Positions 43,920 to 52,588 of a DNA stretch of 64,000 nt are shown piece after piece; positions within the stretch are counted from its first letter, which is position 1; each line of letters begins with the position of its first letter. The stretch is from Hyunsoonleella aestuarii. Its GTDB lineage: Bacteria; Bacteroidota; Bacteroidia; Flavobacteriales; Flavobacteriaceae. The position numbers and the translations under genes were made by a program. The notes beneath the pieces are model-generated. The model was not told where the DNA came from. It worked only from the letters and a program-made list of their open reading frames with translations, and made no database searches. The DNA is taken from NCBI RefSeq assembly GCF_006148925.1, contig NZ_VAWB01000003.1, positions 248,001 to 312,000 of the forward strand, in the 5' to 3' direction.

Positions 43920-46547
43920 ATGGTTCAAAAAGGTAAAGAGGCTCAGCGATTAGCAGTATCGAATAATAATGATAATTGGAAAAAATGGGGGCCCTATCTA
44001 GCTGAAAGACAATGGGGAACGGTAAGGGAAGATTATAGTGAACATGGTGATACATGGGAGTTTATAGATCACGAAAAAGCCCGAAGTAATGCCTATCGCT
44101 GGGGCGAAGAAGGTATTGGCGGATTTACCGATTCTAGAGAAATCTTATGTTTAGCACCTGCATTTTGGAACGGTAAGGATACCATTTTAAAAGAGCGATT
44201 GTTTGGACTAACTAACAACCAAGGAAATCACGGTGAAGATGTTAAAGAACTTTATTTCCATCAAGTGTCGTCACCAACCCATTCATATAGTAAATACCTA
44301 TATAAGTATCCACATAACGCATTTCCATATGGAGAATTGGTTAGAAAAAACCAAATTGGAAGAGATCAATTTGAATACGAGTTATTAGATACGGATGCAT
44401 TTAAAAACAACGCTTATTTTGATTGTTATATAGAATATGCCAAAGCAGATATTGATGATATTTTAATGAAAGTTACCATTGTGAACCGAGGTAACGATGC
44501 AGCCGATATTCATGTACTTCCTCATCTTTGGTTTCGAAATTTCTGGAAACACAACAAACGTCATACGCGACCTAAAATAAAATCGACTTCTAACTCCTCT
44601 TCACTAACCAAGAGTAAAAGAAATGGAAACTATTATTTCTATAATGACGGGGGTGTACAACTTTTCTGTGAAAATGAAACTAACAATAAACGCATTTACA
44701 ATTTTAAGAATGATGTCCCCTATGTAAAGGATGGTATTAATGACCATGTAGTTAATGGAAAACCTACTGTAAATCCATCAGAAAATGGTTCAAAAATGGC
44801 TATTTGGCATAAGTTTAAGCTTAAAGCTGGTGAACAAAAGTCTATAAGAGTGCGTCTTCGCAAAACCAAAACAGAACATCCATGGGATGATTTTGATAGT
44901 ATTTTTCATGATAGAATTACAGAATGTGAAGAATTTTATAATGAAACTATAAATTCCAAAATTCCAGAAACGCATCAAGCCATAGCAAAAAGTGCATTTT
45001 CTGGCTTACTTTGGACCAAGCAATTTTATTACAACGACGTTTTTAAATGGCTATTTGGAGGTCCTGGTGAAAGCAAACCAAATAGGCAAGATATGCGAAA
45101 CTATAATTGGCAGCACCTTACCAATAGAGATATAATTTCAATGCCCGATAAATGGGAATACCCATGGTATGCAGCGTGGGATTTGGCATTTCACATGGCT
45201 TCCTTTGTTGAGATAGACCCTGCCTTTGCAAAAGAACAATTGCTTTTAGTATTGAAAGAAAATTACATGCATCCTAACGGACAAATTCCAGCATACGAAT
45301 GGAACTTTAGTGATGTAAATCCACCCGTGCATTCTTATGCCGTTTGGAATGTATACGACAAAGACAAAACTTATAAAGGAAAAGGTGATACCGAGTTCTT
45401 AGAAAAAGCATTTCAAAAGTTACTCATGAACTTCACTTGGTGGGTAAACCAAAAGGATAAAAATGGTATTGACTTATTTGAGGGTGGCTTTTTAGGATTA
45501 GATAACATTGGGGTATTCGACCGTAACCACATGCCCCCAGGCATCAAGAGAATGCAACAAGCTGATGCTACGAGTTGGATGGCCATGTTTACACTCAATA
45601 TGCTACGCATGTCCTTAGAGCTCTCTAAAACTAATAAAATATATGAAGAAGTATCCGCTAAATTTTTTAGACATTTTCTAAATATTGCTTGGGCGATGCA
45701 CCATATTGGTAAAAAAGATATTTCACTTTGGGATGACCAAGATAACTTCTATTACGATGTGGTGGAAATGGCAAATGGTGCAACAGATAGACTTAAAGTA
45801 CGATCTTTAGTAGGAGTAATACCAATGTTTGCTGTGGAGATAATACATAAAGATTTATTTGAAGATCTAAAAGATTTTAAATATCGAGCAAATAAAATTA
45901 TAGAGACCCGTCCAGACTTAGCTTCACTAATTACCAATATAGATAAAACAAATGAAGAAGGAAATTACTTGTTCGCTATCATGCGAGGATTTAGGTTGGA
46001 ACATCTTCTTAAACGTTTATTGGATGAAGAAGAATTCTTATCAGACTTTGGTATTCGATCGTTATCAAAATACCATGAAAAGCATCCATTTGTATTTAGA
46101 CACCATGGGCATCATCAAATTCAATACGAATCTGGTGAGAGTCGTTCTAATATGTTTGGAGGCAATTCTAACTGGCGCGGCCCTATTTGGATACCTTTAA
46201 ATTATATGATTATTCAATCATTAAGAAAATATTACACCTACTACGGTCCAGCATATCAATATGAATTCCCGACAGGTTCTGGAAATAAACTTAACCTTAA
46301 AGAAATTGCTAACGAGCTCACGAAGCGACTGGTAAAACTTTTTGAAGCTAATGAGGAAGGTAAATTTCAATACCATGCCGACAACGCAGATAAGCATTTC
46401 TCGAAAGATAAGCATTTTAAAAACTTGCACCTCTTTTATGAGTTTTTCGATGGCGATAATGGTAAAGGTTTAGGTGCTTCACACCAAACAGGATGGACTG
46501 CCCTAATAGCCAATTTAATAATGGATATGGATGCCGATAAACCCTAA
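43920..46547 (+). CDS. Large cytoplasmic GH63/MGH1-type glucosidase
   Basis: 875 residues with no signal peptide. The N-terminal part is a beta-rich domain, and from about residue 350 an (alpha/alpha)6 barrel of the GH63/MGH1 type follows, with WEYPWYAAWDLAFHM, PNGQIPAYEWNFSDVNPPVHSYAVW, FEGGFLGLDNIGVFDR, QADATSWMAMF and SNWRGPIWIPLNYM. Bacterial relatives are annotated as glucosidases and act on glucosyl- or mannosyl-glycerate-like or other alpha-glucosides; the exact substrate cannot be inferred. The start is the ATG at 43920, not the in-frame TTG at 43908, because of the promoter box just upstream. It stands alone, with its own terminator. Confidence 0.92.
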   Translation: MVQKGKEAQRLAVSNNNDNWKKWGPYLAERQWGTVREDYSEHGDTWEFIDHEKARSNAYRWGEEGIGGFTDSREILCLAPAFWNGKDTILKERLFGLTNNQGNHGEDVKELYFHQVSSPTHSYSKYLYKYPHNAFPYGELVRKNQIGRDQFEYELLDTDAFKNNAYFDCYIEYAKADIDDILMKVTIVNRGNDAADIHVLPHLWFRNFWKHNKRHTRPKIKSTSNSSSLTKSKRNGNYYFYNDGGVQLFCENETNNKRIYNFKNDVPYVKDGINDHVVNGKPTVNPSENGSKMAIWHKFKLKAGEQKSIRVRLRKTKTEHPWDDFDSIFHDRITECEEFYNETINSKIPETHQAIAKSAFSGLLWTKQFYYNDVFKWLFGGPGESKPNRQDMRNYNWQHLTNRDIISMPDKWEYPWYAAWDLAFHMASFVEIDPAFAKEQLLLVLKENYMHPNGQIPAYEWNFSDVNPPVHSYAVWNVYDKDKTYKGKGDTEFLEKAFQKLLMNFTWWVNQKDKNGIDLFEGGFLGLDNIGVFDRNHMPPGIKRMQQADATSWMAMFTLNMLRMSLELSKTNKIYEEVSAKFFRHFLNIAWAMHHIGKKDISLWDDQDNFYYDVVEMANGATDRLKVRSLVGVIPMFAVEIIHKDLFEDLKDFKYRANKIIETRPDLASLITNIDKTNEEGNYLFAIMRGFRLEHLLKRLLDEEEFLSDFGIRSLSKYHEKHPFVFRHHGHHQIQYESGESRSNMFGGNSNWRGPIWIPLNYMIIQSLRKYYTYYGPAYQYEFPTGSGNKLNLKEIANELTKRLVKLFEANEEGKFQYHADNADKHFSKDKHFKNLHLFYEFFDGDNGKGLGASHQTGWTALIANLIMDMDADKP

Positions 46548-46568
46548 ATTTTAAATAATTTAAACACA

Positions 46569-46599
46569 AAAAGCTGATAATCCACTATCAGCATTTTTA
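46569..46599 (+). terminator. Rho-independent terminator of the glucosidase gene
   Basis: GCTGATA (46573-46579) pairs with TATCAGC (46586-46592), flanked by AAAA and ATTTTT. Confidence 0.85.
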
Positions 46600-46607
46600 T
46601 CATTATC

Positions 46608-46754
46608 AAACCGGTTGAAGTGGAAAACGGATTATCAGAATTAAGAAAAGATATCAATAGCGGTAAAATTGAAGAAATAATAAAATCCTATGAAAATGTT
46701 TTTGGCGACTATTTGTACGTCATAGGAAAAAAACAAGCAGGTAACACCTTATAA
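46608..46754 (+). pseudogene. Orphan C-terminal fragment, methyltransferase-like
   Basis: One frame runs KPVEVENGLSELRKDINSG, then KIEEIIKSYENVFGDYLYV, and ends IGKKQAGNTL with a TAA at 46752-46754. The frame has no start codon and runs into a terminator hairpin upstream, so it is a gene tail and not a small gene. The pattern (GLxELRKDIxSGKIxEIIxSYEN, GDYxxV) recalls the last residues of class I SAM-dependent methyltransferases. That assignment is from memory and uncertain. Codon use is like real coding sequence. Confidence 0.5.
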
Positions 46755-46775
46755 AATTAATTCAGAGCGCAAGTC

Positions 46776-46880
46776 TGCTAACGAAAATTATAGTGGGTTT
46801 TCTATTCGATTTGTATTCGCTAAATTTGGTAACTAAAACATATAACTAACCATACAAAAATACGTTAGGTACAAGTAAAT
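46776..46880. repeat. Degenerate intergenic element, copy 1
   Basis: The element contains TGCTAACG (46776-46783), ATTCGATTTGTATT (46804-46817) and an AAATACGTTAGGTACAAGTAA-like end (46858-46878). The same words recur, slightly changed, downstream of the GH16 gene (48731-49080). The two copies bracket the CPBP and GH16 genes. The TAAC...GTTAGGT ends loosely recall integron attC sites, but the folding was not computed. Confidence 0.45.
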
Positions 46881-46895
46881 ATTAACTACAAAATT

Positions 46896-47771
46896 ATGGG
46901 TAATCCAACTAATAATAAATACAAACCTATTGGCATTTTTCTAACGATAACATTTGCTTTAAGTGCAATTTATTATTTTCTAATAATACATTCTGGTACT
47001 CTAAGTAGTGGATGGGGACAATTTACAATGGGACTAATGTGGTGCCCTGGGATTTCTGCTTTGATTACCATGAAAATATTAAAGAGAAACATCTCTGATC
47101 TTGGATGGCAATGGGGCAAAACAAAGTATCAATTATGGAGTTATCTAATTCCTCTTTTATATGCTCTCATTGCTTATATAGTTATATGGGTATTTGATTG
47201 GGGAGGCTTTTATGATAAAGACTTTGTTGTTAGGCTCACTAATTCCTTTGGTTTTGGAGAATTGGGGAGTGGATTTATAATAGCATTCTATTTTATTCTA
47301 TTCGGGATTTTCGGTACAATTCGCAGCGCGGCGAGTGCATTAGGTGAAGAAATTGGATGGCGTGGTTTTTTTGTTCCCGAACTTTATAAGACCCAAGGAT
47401 TTACTAAAACTTCATTAATATCAGGTTTTATTTGGGGGGTTTGGCATTTACCAATTTTACTCTTTGCAGATTATAATAGTGGAACACCATCATGGTATGC
47501 AATGTCTTGTTTTATGGTATTAATTATTAGTATGAGTTTTATTTATACTTGGTTTCGAATCAAATCGGGAAGTTTATGGACTGCCGTAATACTTCATGCA
47601 AGTCATAATTTATTTATACAAAGAATTTTTACGCCTTTAACATCAGATACAGGTAGTACAGCATATTATATAGACGAATTTGGAATTGTATTGCCAATAG
47701 TAGGAATTGGTTTTGCCATATATTATTGGAGTAAACGAAAAGAATTAAAACCAGTTCCTAATAACTTATAA
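46896..47771 (+). CDS. CPBP-family intramembrane metalloprotease
   Basis: 291 residues with about eight membrane segments. The CPBP (CAAX protease/bacteriocin-processing, Abi-like) motifs are complete: GEEIGWRGFF with Glu151-Glu152 and Arg, FIWGVWHLP, and LHASHNLF with the last metal-binding His and Asn. Known members process prenylated or small peptides or give self-immunity to bacteriocins. No bacteriocin gene is visible nearby. The gene lies between degenerate repeats with the GH16 gene, which suggests the pair is a mobile or recently gained block. Confidence 0.93.
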   Translation: MGNPTNNKYKPIGIFLTITFALSAIYYFLIIHSGTLSSGWGQFTMGLMWCPGISALITMKILKRNISDLGWQWGKTKYQLWSYLIPLLYALIAYIVIWVFDWGGFYDKDFVVRLTNSFGFGELGSGFIIAFYFILFGIFGTIRSAASALGEEIGWRGFFVPELYKTQGFTKTSLISGFIWGVWHLPILLFADYNSGTPSWYAMSCFMVLIISMSFIYTWFRIKSGSLWTAVILHASHNLFIQRIFTPLTSDTGSTAYYIDEFGIVLPIVGIGFAIYYWSKRKELKPVPNNL

Positions 47772-47790
47772 AAAGCATTTAAACGCTTTT
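47771..47790 (+). terminator. Probable terminator after the CPBP gene
   Basis: AAAAGCATTT (47771-47780) and AAACGCTTTT (47781-47790) are complementary except for one mismatch and begin at the stop codon. It is moderately convincing. Confidence 0.5.
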
Positions 47791-47830
47791 ATACTCGCTG
47801 ATTAAACTTTTTAATAAAAATATTTATTTA

Positions 47831-48724
47831 ATGAAAAGAACATTTGCTACATTCTTCATTATATCTTCAATTTTGATATCAACCTATTCTTGTAAAAGGA
47901 ATGAAAAAACGGAGAATTTAAATAGTAAGAAAATCGAAAAAACAACTGTTACTAATAAAAGTATTAATAAAATGATTGATAAGCAATGGAAGCTCAAATG
48001 GGCTGATGAATTTGAAAAAGAAATTATAGACTCAAATAATTGGACATTACAAATTGTTAAGGCTGGAAGGTTTAATGATGAATGGCAGCGCTATACAAAC
48101 AGTAATAAAAATGCTTATATCGAAAATAATTGCTTAGTTATAAAAGCAATTCATGAGAGTGATAAACACGGTTTAAACCAATACTCCTCTGCAAGGCTTC
48201 ATACAGCTAATAAGCAAACTTGGAAATATGGAAAAATAGCTGCACGCATAAAACTTCCACAAGGCAAAGGCATATGGCCAGCTTTTTGGATGCTTGGAGC
48301 AAATATAGACGAAAATGGAGGTGATACACCTTGGCCTCTGTGTGGAGAAATTGATATTTTAGAATTATATGGCACTAAAGACGATGGTCTTATTGAATCT
48401 AATGCTCATTACGCCGATTCTTCAGGTTCACATGCGATGATGGGAGCTACTCCTTTTAAATTAGATAATGGCAAATTTGCTGATGAGTTTCATGTATTTG
48501 AATTAGAGTGGAATGAAAATCAACTTGCTTGGTTTGTAGATGGCAAACAATTTGCTGAGATGGATATTTCTTCAGATGAATTTATAGCATTTCGTAAAGA
48601 CTTTTTTATTCTTTTGAATTTAGCTGTAGGAGGAACTTTTGCAGGTAGACCAAATGACACCACTAATTTCCCTCAACATATGTATGTTGATTGGGTAAGA
48701 GTTTACGAAAAAATAATAAACTAA
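47831..48724 (+). CDS. GH16 beta-glucanase lipoprotein (laminarinase-like)
   Basis: 297 residues. The lipoprotein signal peptide ends STYSC, followed by a charged linker. The GH16 jelly-roll has WKLKWADEFEKEIIDSNNW, WQRYTNSNKNAYIENNCLVI, YGKIAARIKLPQGKGIWPAFWMLG, the catalytic GEIDILE (Glu173 nucleophile, Asp175, Glu178 acid/base), FHVFELEWNENQLAWFVDG and FILLNLAVGG. This pattern fits endo-1,3-beta-glucanases (laminarinases) of marine Bacteroidota. Lipid anchoring would place it at the outer membrane or in the periplasm. No SusC/SusD pair is next to it, so it is not part of a classic polysaccharide-utilisation locus in this window. Confidence 0.94.
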   Translation: MKRTFATFFIISSILISTYSCKRNEKTENLNSKKIEKTTVTNKSINKMIDKQWKLKWADEFEKEIIDSNNWTLQIVKAGRFNDEWQRYTNSNKNAYIENNCLVIKAIHESDKHGLNQYSSARLHTANKQTWKYGKIAARIKLPQGKGIWPAFWMLGANIDENGGDTPWPLCGEIDILELYGTKDDGLIESNAHYADSSGSHAMMGATPFKLDNGKFADEFHVFELEWNENQLAWFVDGKQFAEMDISSDEFIAFRKDFFILLNLAVGGTFAGRPNDTTNFPQHMYVDWVRVYEKIIN

Positions 48725-48730
48725 GTCATA

Positions 48731-49080
48731 TACAAATACGTTGTAAGTAATACGAATCAACTATTATATCAACATAGAATCATTAATTATCAAACAATTA
48801 TTTCTACTTTTTAAAATAATTATACTATTACTTAATTTTTATTCCCAAAATGAAGACCTCTTATAGACAAACGAATAAGAGAAAAATTAATAACGCACTC
48901 GTAATCAACCACTATATAACATCTTAATGGTTTTTCAATTCGGTTTGTATTGGCCGATTGAAGCGTTGGATATGGAAATAACAAAATAACAAAAGCACAA
49001 CAGTTTAAAACAGCAATTAAGGCGGATTCGACAGCGCTGTAATCTAGTTGATATTGCTAACGCCCGTTCTTATTACTAAA
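48731..49080. repeat. Degenerate intergenic element, copy 2 (split)
   Basis: The 488-bp gap after the GH16 gene has no convincing gene. It holds TACAAATACGTTGTAAGTAA (48731-48750), TAACGC...ATTCGGTTTGTATT (48938-48951)...AAGCGTTGG, and TGCTAACGCCCGTT (49055-49068). These words match those at 46776-46880 (ATTCGATTTGTATT, TGCTAACG, AAATACGTTAGG). They look like worn copies of a dispersed intergenic element. Confidence 0.45.
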
Positions 49081-49212
49081 TTTCGGTTTCTTAACCATAA
49101 CTGCAGTTATACTTATAGTTGTGCTCAATATATCTCCCTAGAATATTCTTTTTTACTATTGTTGACTGTAATAATTTCTAACTTACACCACTAAATAATA
49201 AAAAGAAAACTA

Positions 49213-49704
49213 TTGAGTAGCGATTTTTATAAAACATCCATTTTACCTTTTGCAGGAATAATTATCAAATTATGTCGAGCTTATACTAACTCGCAAGAAG
49301 ATTTCGATGATTATTATCAAGAAGTATGTTTACAAATATGGAGAAGTAAAGACAACTTTCGAGAAGAATCACAATGGAGTACATGGGTGTATCGAATTTC
49401 ATTAAATGTATGCTTAACCTTACTAAAGAAAAACAAAAAGAAAGATCAGTACTTTGTTTCAGACTCATTGCCTATTGAAGAAACCGAAGAAAACTATGCT
49501 TTTTCAAACGAGGCTCTAAACTTATTATACGATGCTATTAGAAAACTGTCAGAAATAGACAGAGCAATCATTATGTTGTATTTAGAAGAAAAATCGCAAA
49601 AGGAAATTGCTGAAATTATAGGGACAAACCCTAATAATATTGGTGTGCGAGTTAAAAGAATTAAAATTAGATTAAAAAAAATATTAGATGGAAAAATCAA
49701 TTGA
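49213..49704 (+). CDS. ECF-type RNA polymerase sigma factor
   Basis: 163 residues. Region 2 is DFDDYYQEVCLQIWRSKDNFREESQWSTWVYRISLNVCLTLLKK, which melts and binds the -10 region. Region 4 is LSEIDRAIIMLYLEEKSQKEIAEIIGTNPNNIGVRVKRIKIRLKKIL, the helix-turn-helix for -35. The start is the TTG at 49213: a stop lies in frame at 49192, and no ATG or GTG precedes region 2. The next gene starts inside its last codons, so the two are translationally coupled, as sigma/anti-sigma pairs usually are. Confidence 0.94.
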   Translation: MSSDFYKTSILPFAGIIIKLCRAYTNSQEDFDDYYQEVCLQIWRSKDNFREESQWSTWVYRISLNVCLTLLKKNKKKDQYFVSDSLPIEETEENYAFSNEALNLLYDAIRKLSEIDRAIIMLYLEEKSQKEIAEIIGTNPNNIGVRVKRIKIRLKKILDGKIN

Positions 49705-50344
49705 AAATATATGGAAAGAGGGTTTTCTAAAAAGTGACGCATTAGTAGCTCCAAAAATAAACAACCTATACAACCAAAAATCAATTCATGTCATTGATAA
49801 ATTTAAGAGTATGTTTAAAATAAATTTGATTGCAATTATTGCGTTCTCATTTATCTTTTTAATTATCTCATTCTTTGCAGGAATACCAATAACAGGTGTC
49901 ATTTTTTTTGTTACCCTTGCAGTACTCGTTTTTATTAATAAGAAGTTATTAAATAATTTAGCGAAAATAGATTTAGGTGCAAGTAGTTATCAATACTTAA
50001 AGGCATTTAACCAATGGAAAAATAAACAGATAGCTATCAATATAAAAATATCTAGATTTTTATATCCAATTATTTTTCTATCTATGATTTTGGGATTTTG
50101 GTTTAAAGATGCAGAGGGTATGCCTTTGGGAGAAAGATTAGTAAATGAAGTTCTAAAAGGTTTTCCTGATATCTATTTAATATACGGAATCCCAGTTGTA
50201 GGAATCGTTATCGCATTATTAATTTTAGTTTTACTCGCTTTTTTTGGAGATCGAATTTATAAATGGGATTTAAACATTGTTTATGGAAGAGTATTCAAAA
50301 AACTAGAAGAATTAATGACTGATATAGAAAATTTAAGGAGCTAA
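49688..50344 (+). CDS. Membrane protein coupled to the ECF sigma factor, possible anti-sigma factor
   Basis: 218 residues. It overlaps the sigma gene by 17 bp. A soluble N-terminus of about 45 residues (MEKSIENIWKEGFLKSDALVAPKI) precedes four membrane segments at about 46-68, 70-86, 122-140 and 162-188, and a charged C-terminal helix follows. By position it should hold the sigma factor inactive at the membrane. It has none of the usual marks of anti-sigma factors (no HxxxCxxC zinc motif, no FecR domain). The assignment rests on gene order alone. Confidence 0.8.
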   Translation: MEKSIENIWKEGFLKSDALVAPKINNLYNQKSIHVIDKFKSMFKINLIAIIAFSFIFLIISFFAGIPITGVIFFVTLAVLVFINKKLLNNLAKIDLGASSYQYLKAFNQWKNKQIAINIKISRFLYPIIFLSMILGFWFKDAEGMPLGERLVNEVLKGFPDIYLIYGIPVVGIVIALLILVLLAFFGDRIYKWDLNIVYGRVFKKLEELMTDIENLRS

Positions 50345-50456
50345 ACACTTCTCAATAGGCCGTGACTATTCCACTTTTTAAAATTCTTCAAAAAAAATAA
50401 GTTTTAAATGTAATATTTTTAGTAATCAGCCACTAACCAAGAAAACACTAAAAATT

Positions 50457-50909
50457 ATGACACTAAAAAATGCAATTACCTTTTTTGAAAGTTTAGTAAC
50501 TAAGACGAGTAGAAATTCTGAGATAAAGGTTTACCAAGAATTTATTCAAATTATAACGAGTTTAGAAATGAAAGATTTGTCAAAAAATGAAATTCAATCT
50601 ATAGAAACGGAATTGGATAAATTAAATTTAAAATCAACCTTAGTGAATAGAAAAAAATATTTTACGAAAGCTATTAGTGATTTTAAAAAATATTTAAAAG
50701 ACACATTTTCCTTAACTCCAAAAGGATATTACACAACTTTTTATGGTGGGTTAGGATTAATATTTGGTTTGCTATTTGGGGTTGCAATTTTATCTAACCT
50801 AGAACGCTCGTTGGGTATTTCTCTAGGTTTAATTGGTGGAATGGTTGTTGGTTCAATTATGGGCCGTAGCAAAGATGCCCAAGCTAAAACTGCTGGTAAG
50901 ATGCTTTAA
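50457..50909 (+). CDS. Small protein with C-terminal glycine-rich membrane hairpin
   Basis: 150 residues. A soluble helical part spans residues 1-90 (basic, with KKYFTKAISDFKKYLKDTF), then two Gly-rich membrane segments at about 95-113 and 118-134 (YGGLGLIFGLLFGVAI, ISLGLIGGMVVGSIMG). The tail is basic. No named family is recognised; the glycine-zipper-like pair suggests oligomer formation in the membrane. It follows the putative anti-sigma gene by 112 bp and may belong to the same stress-related group. Confidence 0.78.
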   Translation: MTLKNAITFFESLVTKTSRNSEIKVYQEFIQIITSLEMKDLSKNEIQSIETELDKLNLKSTLVNRKKYFTKAISDFKKYLKDTFSLTPKGYYTTFYGGLGLIFGLLFGVAILSNLERSLGISLGLIGGMVVGSIMGRSKDAQAKTAGKML

Positions 50910-51122
50910 TTAATATACGAATAATCAACCTAAATATAATACTAAGCACATACCGTATATAAAAAATAGCAGTTAAGAGCTAAATTCTAAGTTTGGTTCA
51001 TTTCTGCTATCTTTGTTTTTAAACAAAAACATAGCACATATAATGCTGCTACTTTTCATATACAAGACCGTTAAGCTTCATTATGACCAACTAATAAACA
51101 TTCATAACTATTTCCTCAATTA

Positions 51123-51887
51123 ATGAATCCGCAAAAGTGTAAGAATTGCCAAAATAAATTTGAGGGTGAATATTGTCATAATTGTGGGCAACGCAAAATT
51201 GGTAATCAACGTTTACAAATGCGGGAGGTAATCACCGATTTTTTTGACAATACTTTCAATTTACACAAAGGGTTTTTATTTACATTTTGGAAATTAATCA
51301 TCACACCAGGAAGTGTTGCTCATGCCTATATAAATGGAAAGCGTAAATTTTTTACAAATCCTACGCGTTATATGGTAATTGCTTTGGCATTTCAAACCTT
51401 TATAGATTATTGGTTTGAAACTACAAAGGTAATTGAAAATGAAACATATTACACGTTCTCATTTTTGTCAAACAGCCTGAATACAAGCATGGAGATTTGG
51501 AATATTAAACTTGCTGTAGAATATATATTACTCTCAAATCTGTTTATGATTATTCTAATACCAGCACTATTATTTCTTTTTTTTAAAAAATTAAAATTCA
51601 ACTATACCGAATTGCTCGCTGTTAACTTTTATTTTATACCTACCATTTTATTTATAACTATGCCGCTCCTTTTTGTGACCAAGGTGGTTTTCGGAATATT
51701 TGTTCCAAAAGAATTGATCATTTTTATATTTACTTCCTATATGTTTTGGTCAAATTTTTCATTTTTCAAAGCGGTGTCACTTAGAGAACGCATATTAAAG
51801 ATTATAACAGTAATTTTTGTTTTTATGTTTATTAGAATTCTAATTCTACCATTGGTCATGAGCTTGATTTTTCCTTTATACTATTAA
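51123..51887 (+). CDS. DUF3667 membrane protein with N-terminal zinc ribbon
   Basis: 254 residues. The N-terminus has two Cys pairs typical of a zinc ribbon, KCKNCQNKF and YCHNCGQ. It is followed by the DUF3667 core (EVITDFFDNTFNLHKGFLFTFWKLIITPGSVAHAYINGKRKFFTNPTRYMVIALAFQTF) and four or five membrane segments. DUF3667 proteins are widespread in Bacteroidota and have no known function. The lipocalin-like lipoprotein frame begins 24 bp after its stop. Confidence 0.93.
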   Translation: MNPQKCKNCQNKFEGEYCHNCGQRKIGNQRLQMREVITDFFDNTFNLHKGFLFTFWKLIITPGSVAHAYINGKRKFFTNPTRYMVIALAFQTFIDYWFETTKVIENETYYTFSFLSNSLNTSMEIWNIKLAVEYILLSNLFMIILIPALLFLFFKKLKFNYTELLAVNFYFIPTILFITMPLLFVTKVVFGIFVPKELIIFIFTSYMFWSNFSFFKAVSLRERILKIITVIFVFMFIRILILPLVMSLIFPLYY

Positions 51888-51911
51888 CTGTTTTTTTAAT
51901 TAAAAGTGAAA

Positions 51912-52447
51912 ATGCAACAACGAAAAACATAAACTCGAAAACTCTAAAAATATTAATCATACTCACTTTACTTTTTTCCTGCACCGCAGAAAACGAAACC
52001 TCTGATTTCAATAAATTTACTGGAAGATGGACTCTTAATATAGTAGAAATTAAGACTGATTCAATTTCTAATTGGAAACCTAGACAAGACCATTACAAAA
52101 ACCGAAAAGGATTTATTATATACGATGGTAAAGGTGGCATGGGTGTTCATCATGTAACTGAAAATTATGAGAAATATAAATTCGAAGGAAGCGGCGGACT
52201 TGATAGTTTAACAGTAAATGATTTAAGACATTTGGCGAATAACTTTGTTTATTTTGTTAAATATAAAGTTAATGACACGCTCAACATAACAGAACATTAT
52301 ATAGAGTCGGTAAATTTTCAAAGAATGTGGGGAACAATAGCTAAAAGAAAATACCTATTCTCTGGAGATACATTAGTTCTTAATCCTCTTACAAATAGAT
52401 ATCCAAAGATTCGTCTAAAATGGATAAAACTAAATGATATAGAATAA
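51912..52447 (+). CDS. Lipocalin-like lipoprotein with an apparent frameshift near its start
   Basis: The open frame from before 51930 to the TAA at 52445-52447 reads KTLKILIILTLLFSC, a lipobox, then TAENETSDFNKFTGRWTLNI and GFIIYDGKGGMGVHHV. This fits a lipocalin-like lipoprotein of about 170 residues. No ATG, GTG or TTG exists in that frame before the signal peptide. The only suitable start, ATG at 51912 (MQQRK), is one base out of frame, and adding one A to the A5 run at 51923-51927 joins them. Either the gene has a single-base deletion (real or a sequencing error) or it uses a rare start. Starting at the first in-frame ATG (52139) would cut off the export signal and the first strands. Confidence 0.65.
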
Positions 52448-52547
52448 AATAAGACAAAGGACGATTAATAGAATCAAGTGTTAAAAATCTTGTTAATAAA
52501 CACCTCCTCTTTGGAAAAAAAAGAGATTATCAATCATGAAAAAAGTG

Positions 52548-52555
52548 TATTTTTG
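52548..52555 (+). promoter_or_regulatory. -7 promoter element for purL
   Basis: TATTTTTG matches TAnnTTTG and lies 33 bp before the purL ATG. No -33 TTTG at the usual distance. Confidence 0.5.
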
Positions 52556-52588
52556 CACTTTCTTTAAACACTCACAAATCAAGACATA

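Noticed and set aside
46896-47771. CPBP protease as bacteriocin immunity or processing factor
   Set aside because: No bacteriocin precursor or exporter is visible within the surrounding 10 kb, so the role stays open.
48850-48927. Short frame starting ATGAAGACCTC in the gap after the GH16 gene, about 25 codons
   Set aside because: No recognisable features, and it overlaps a degenerate repeated region.
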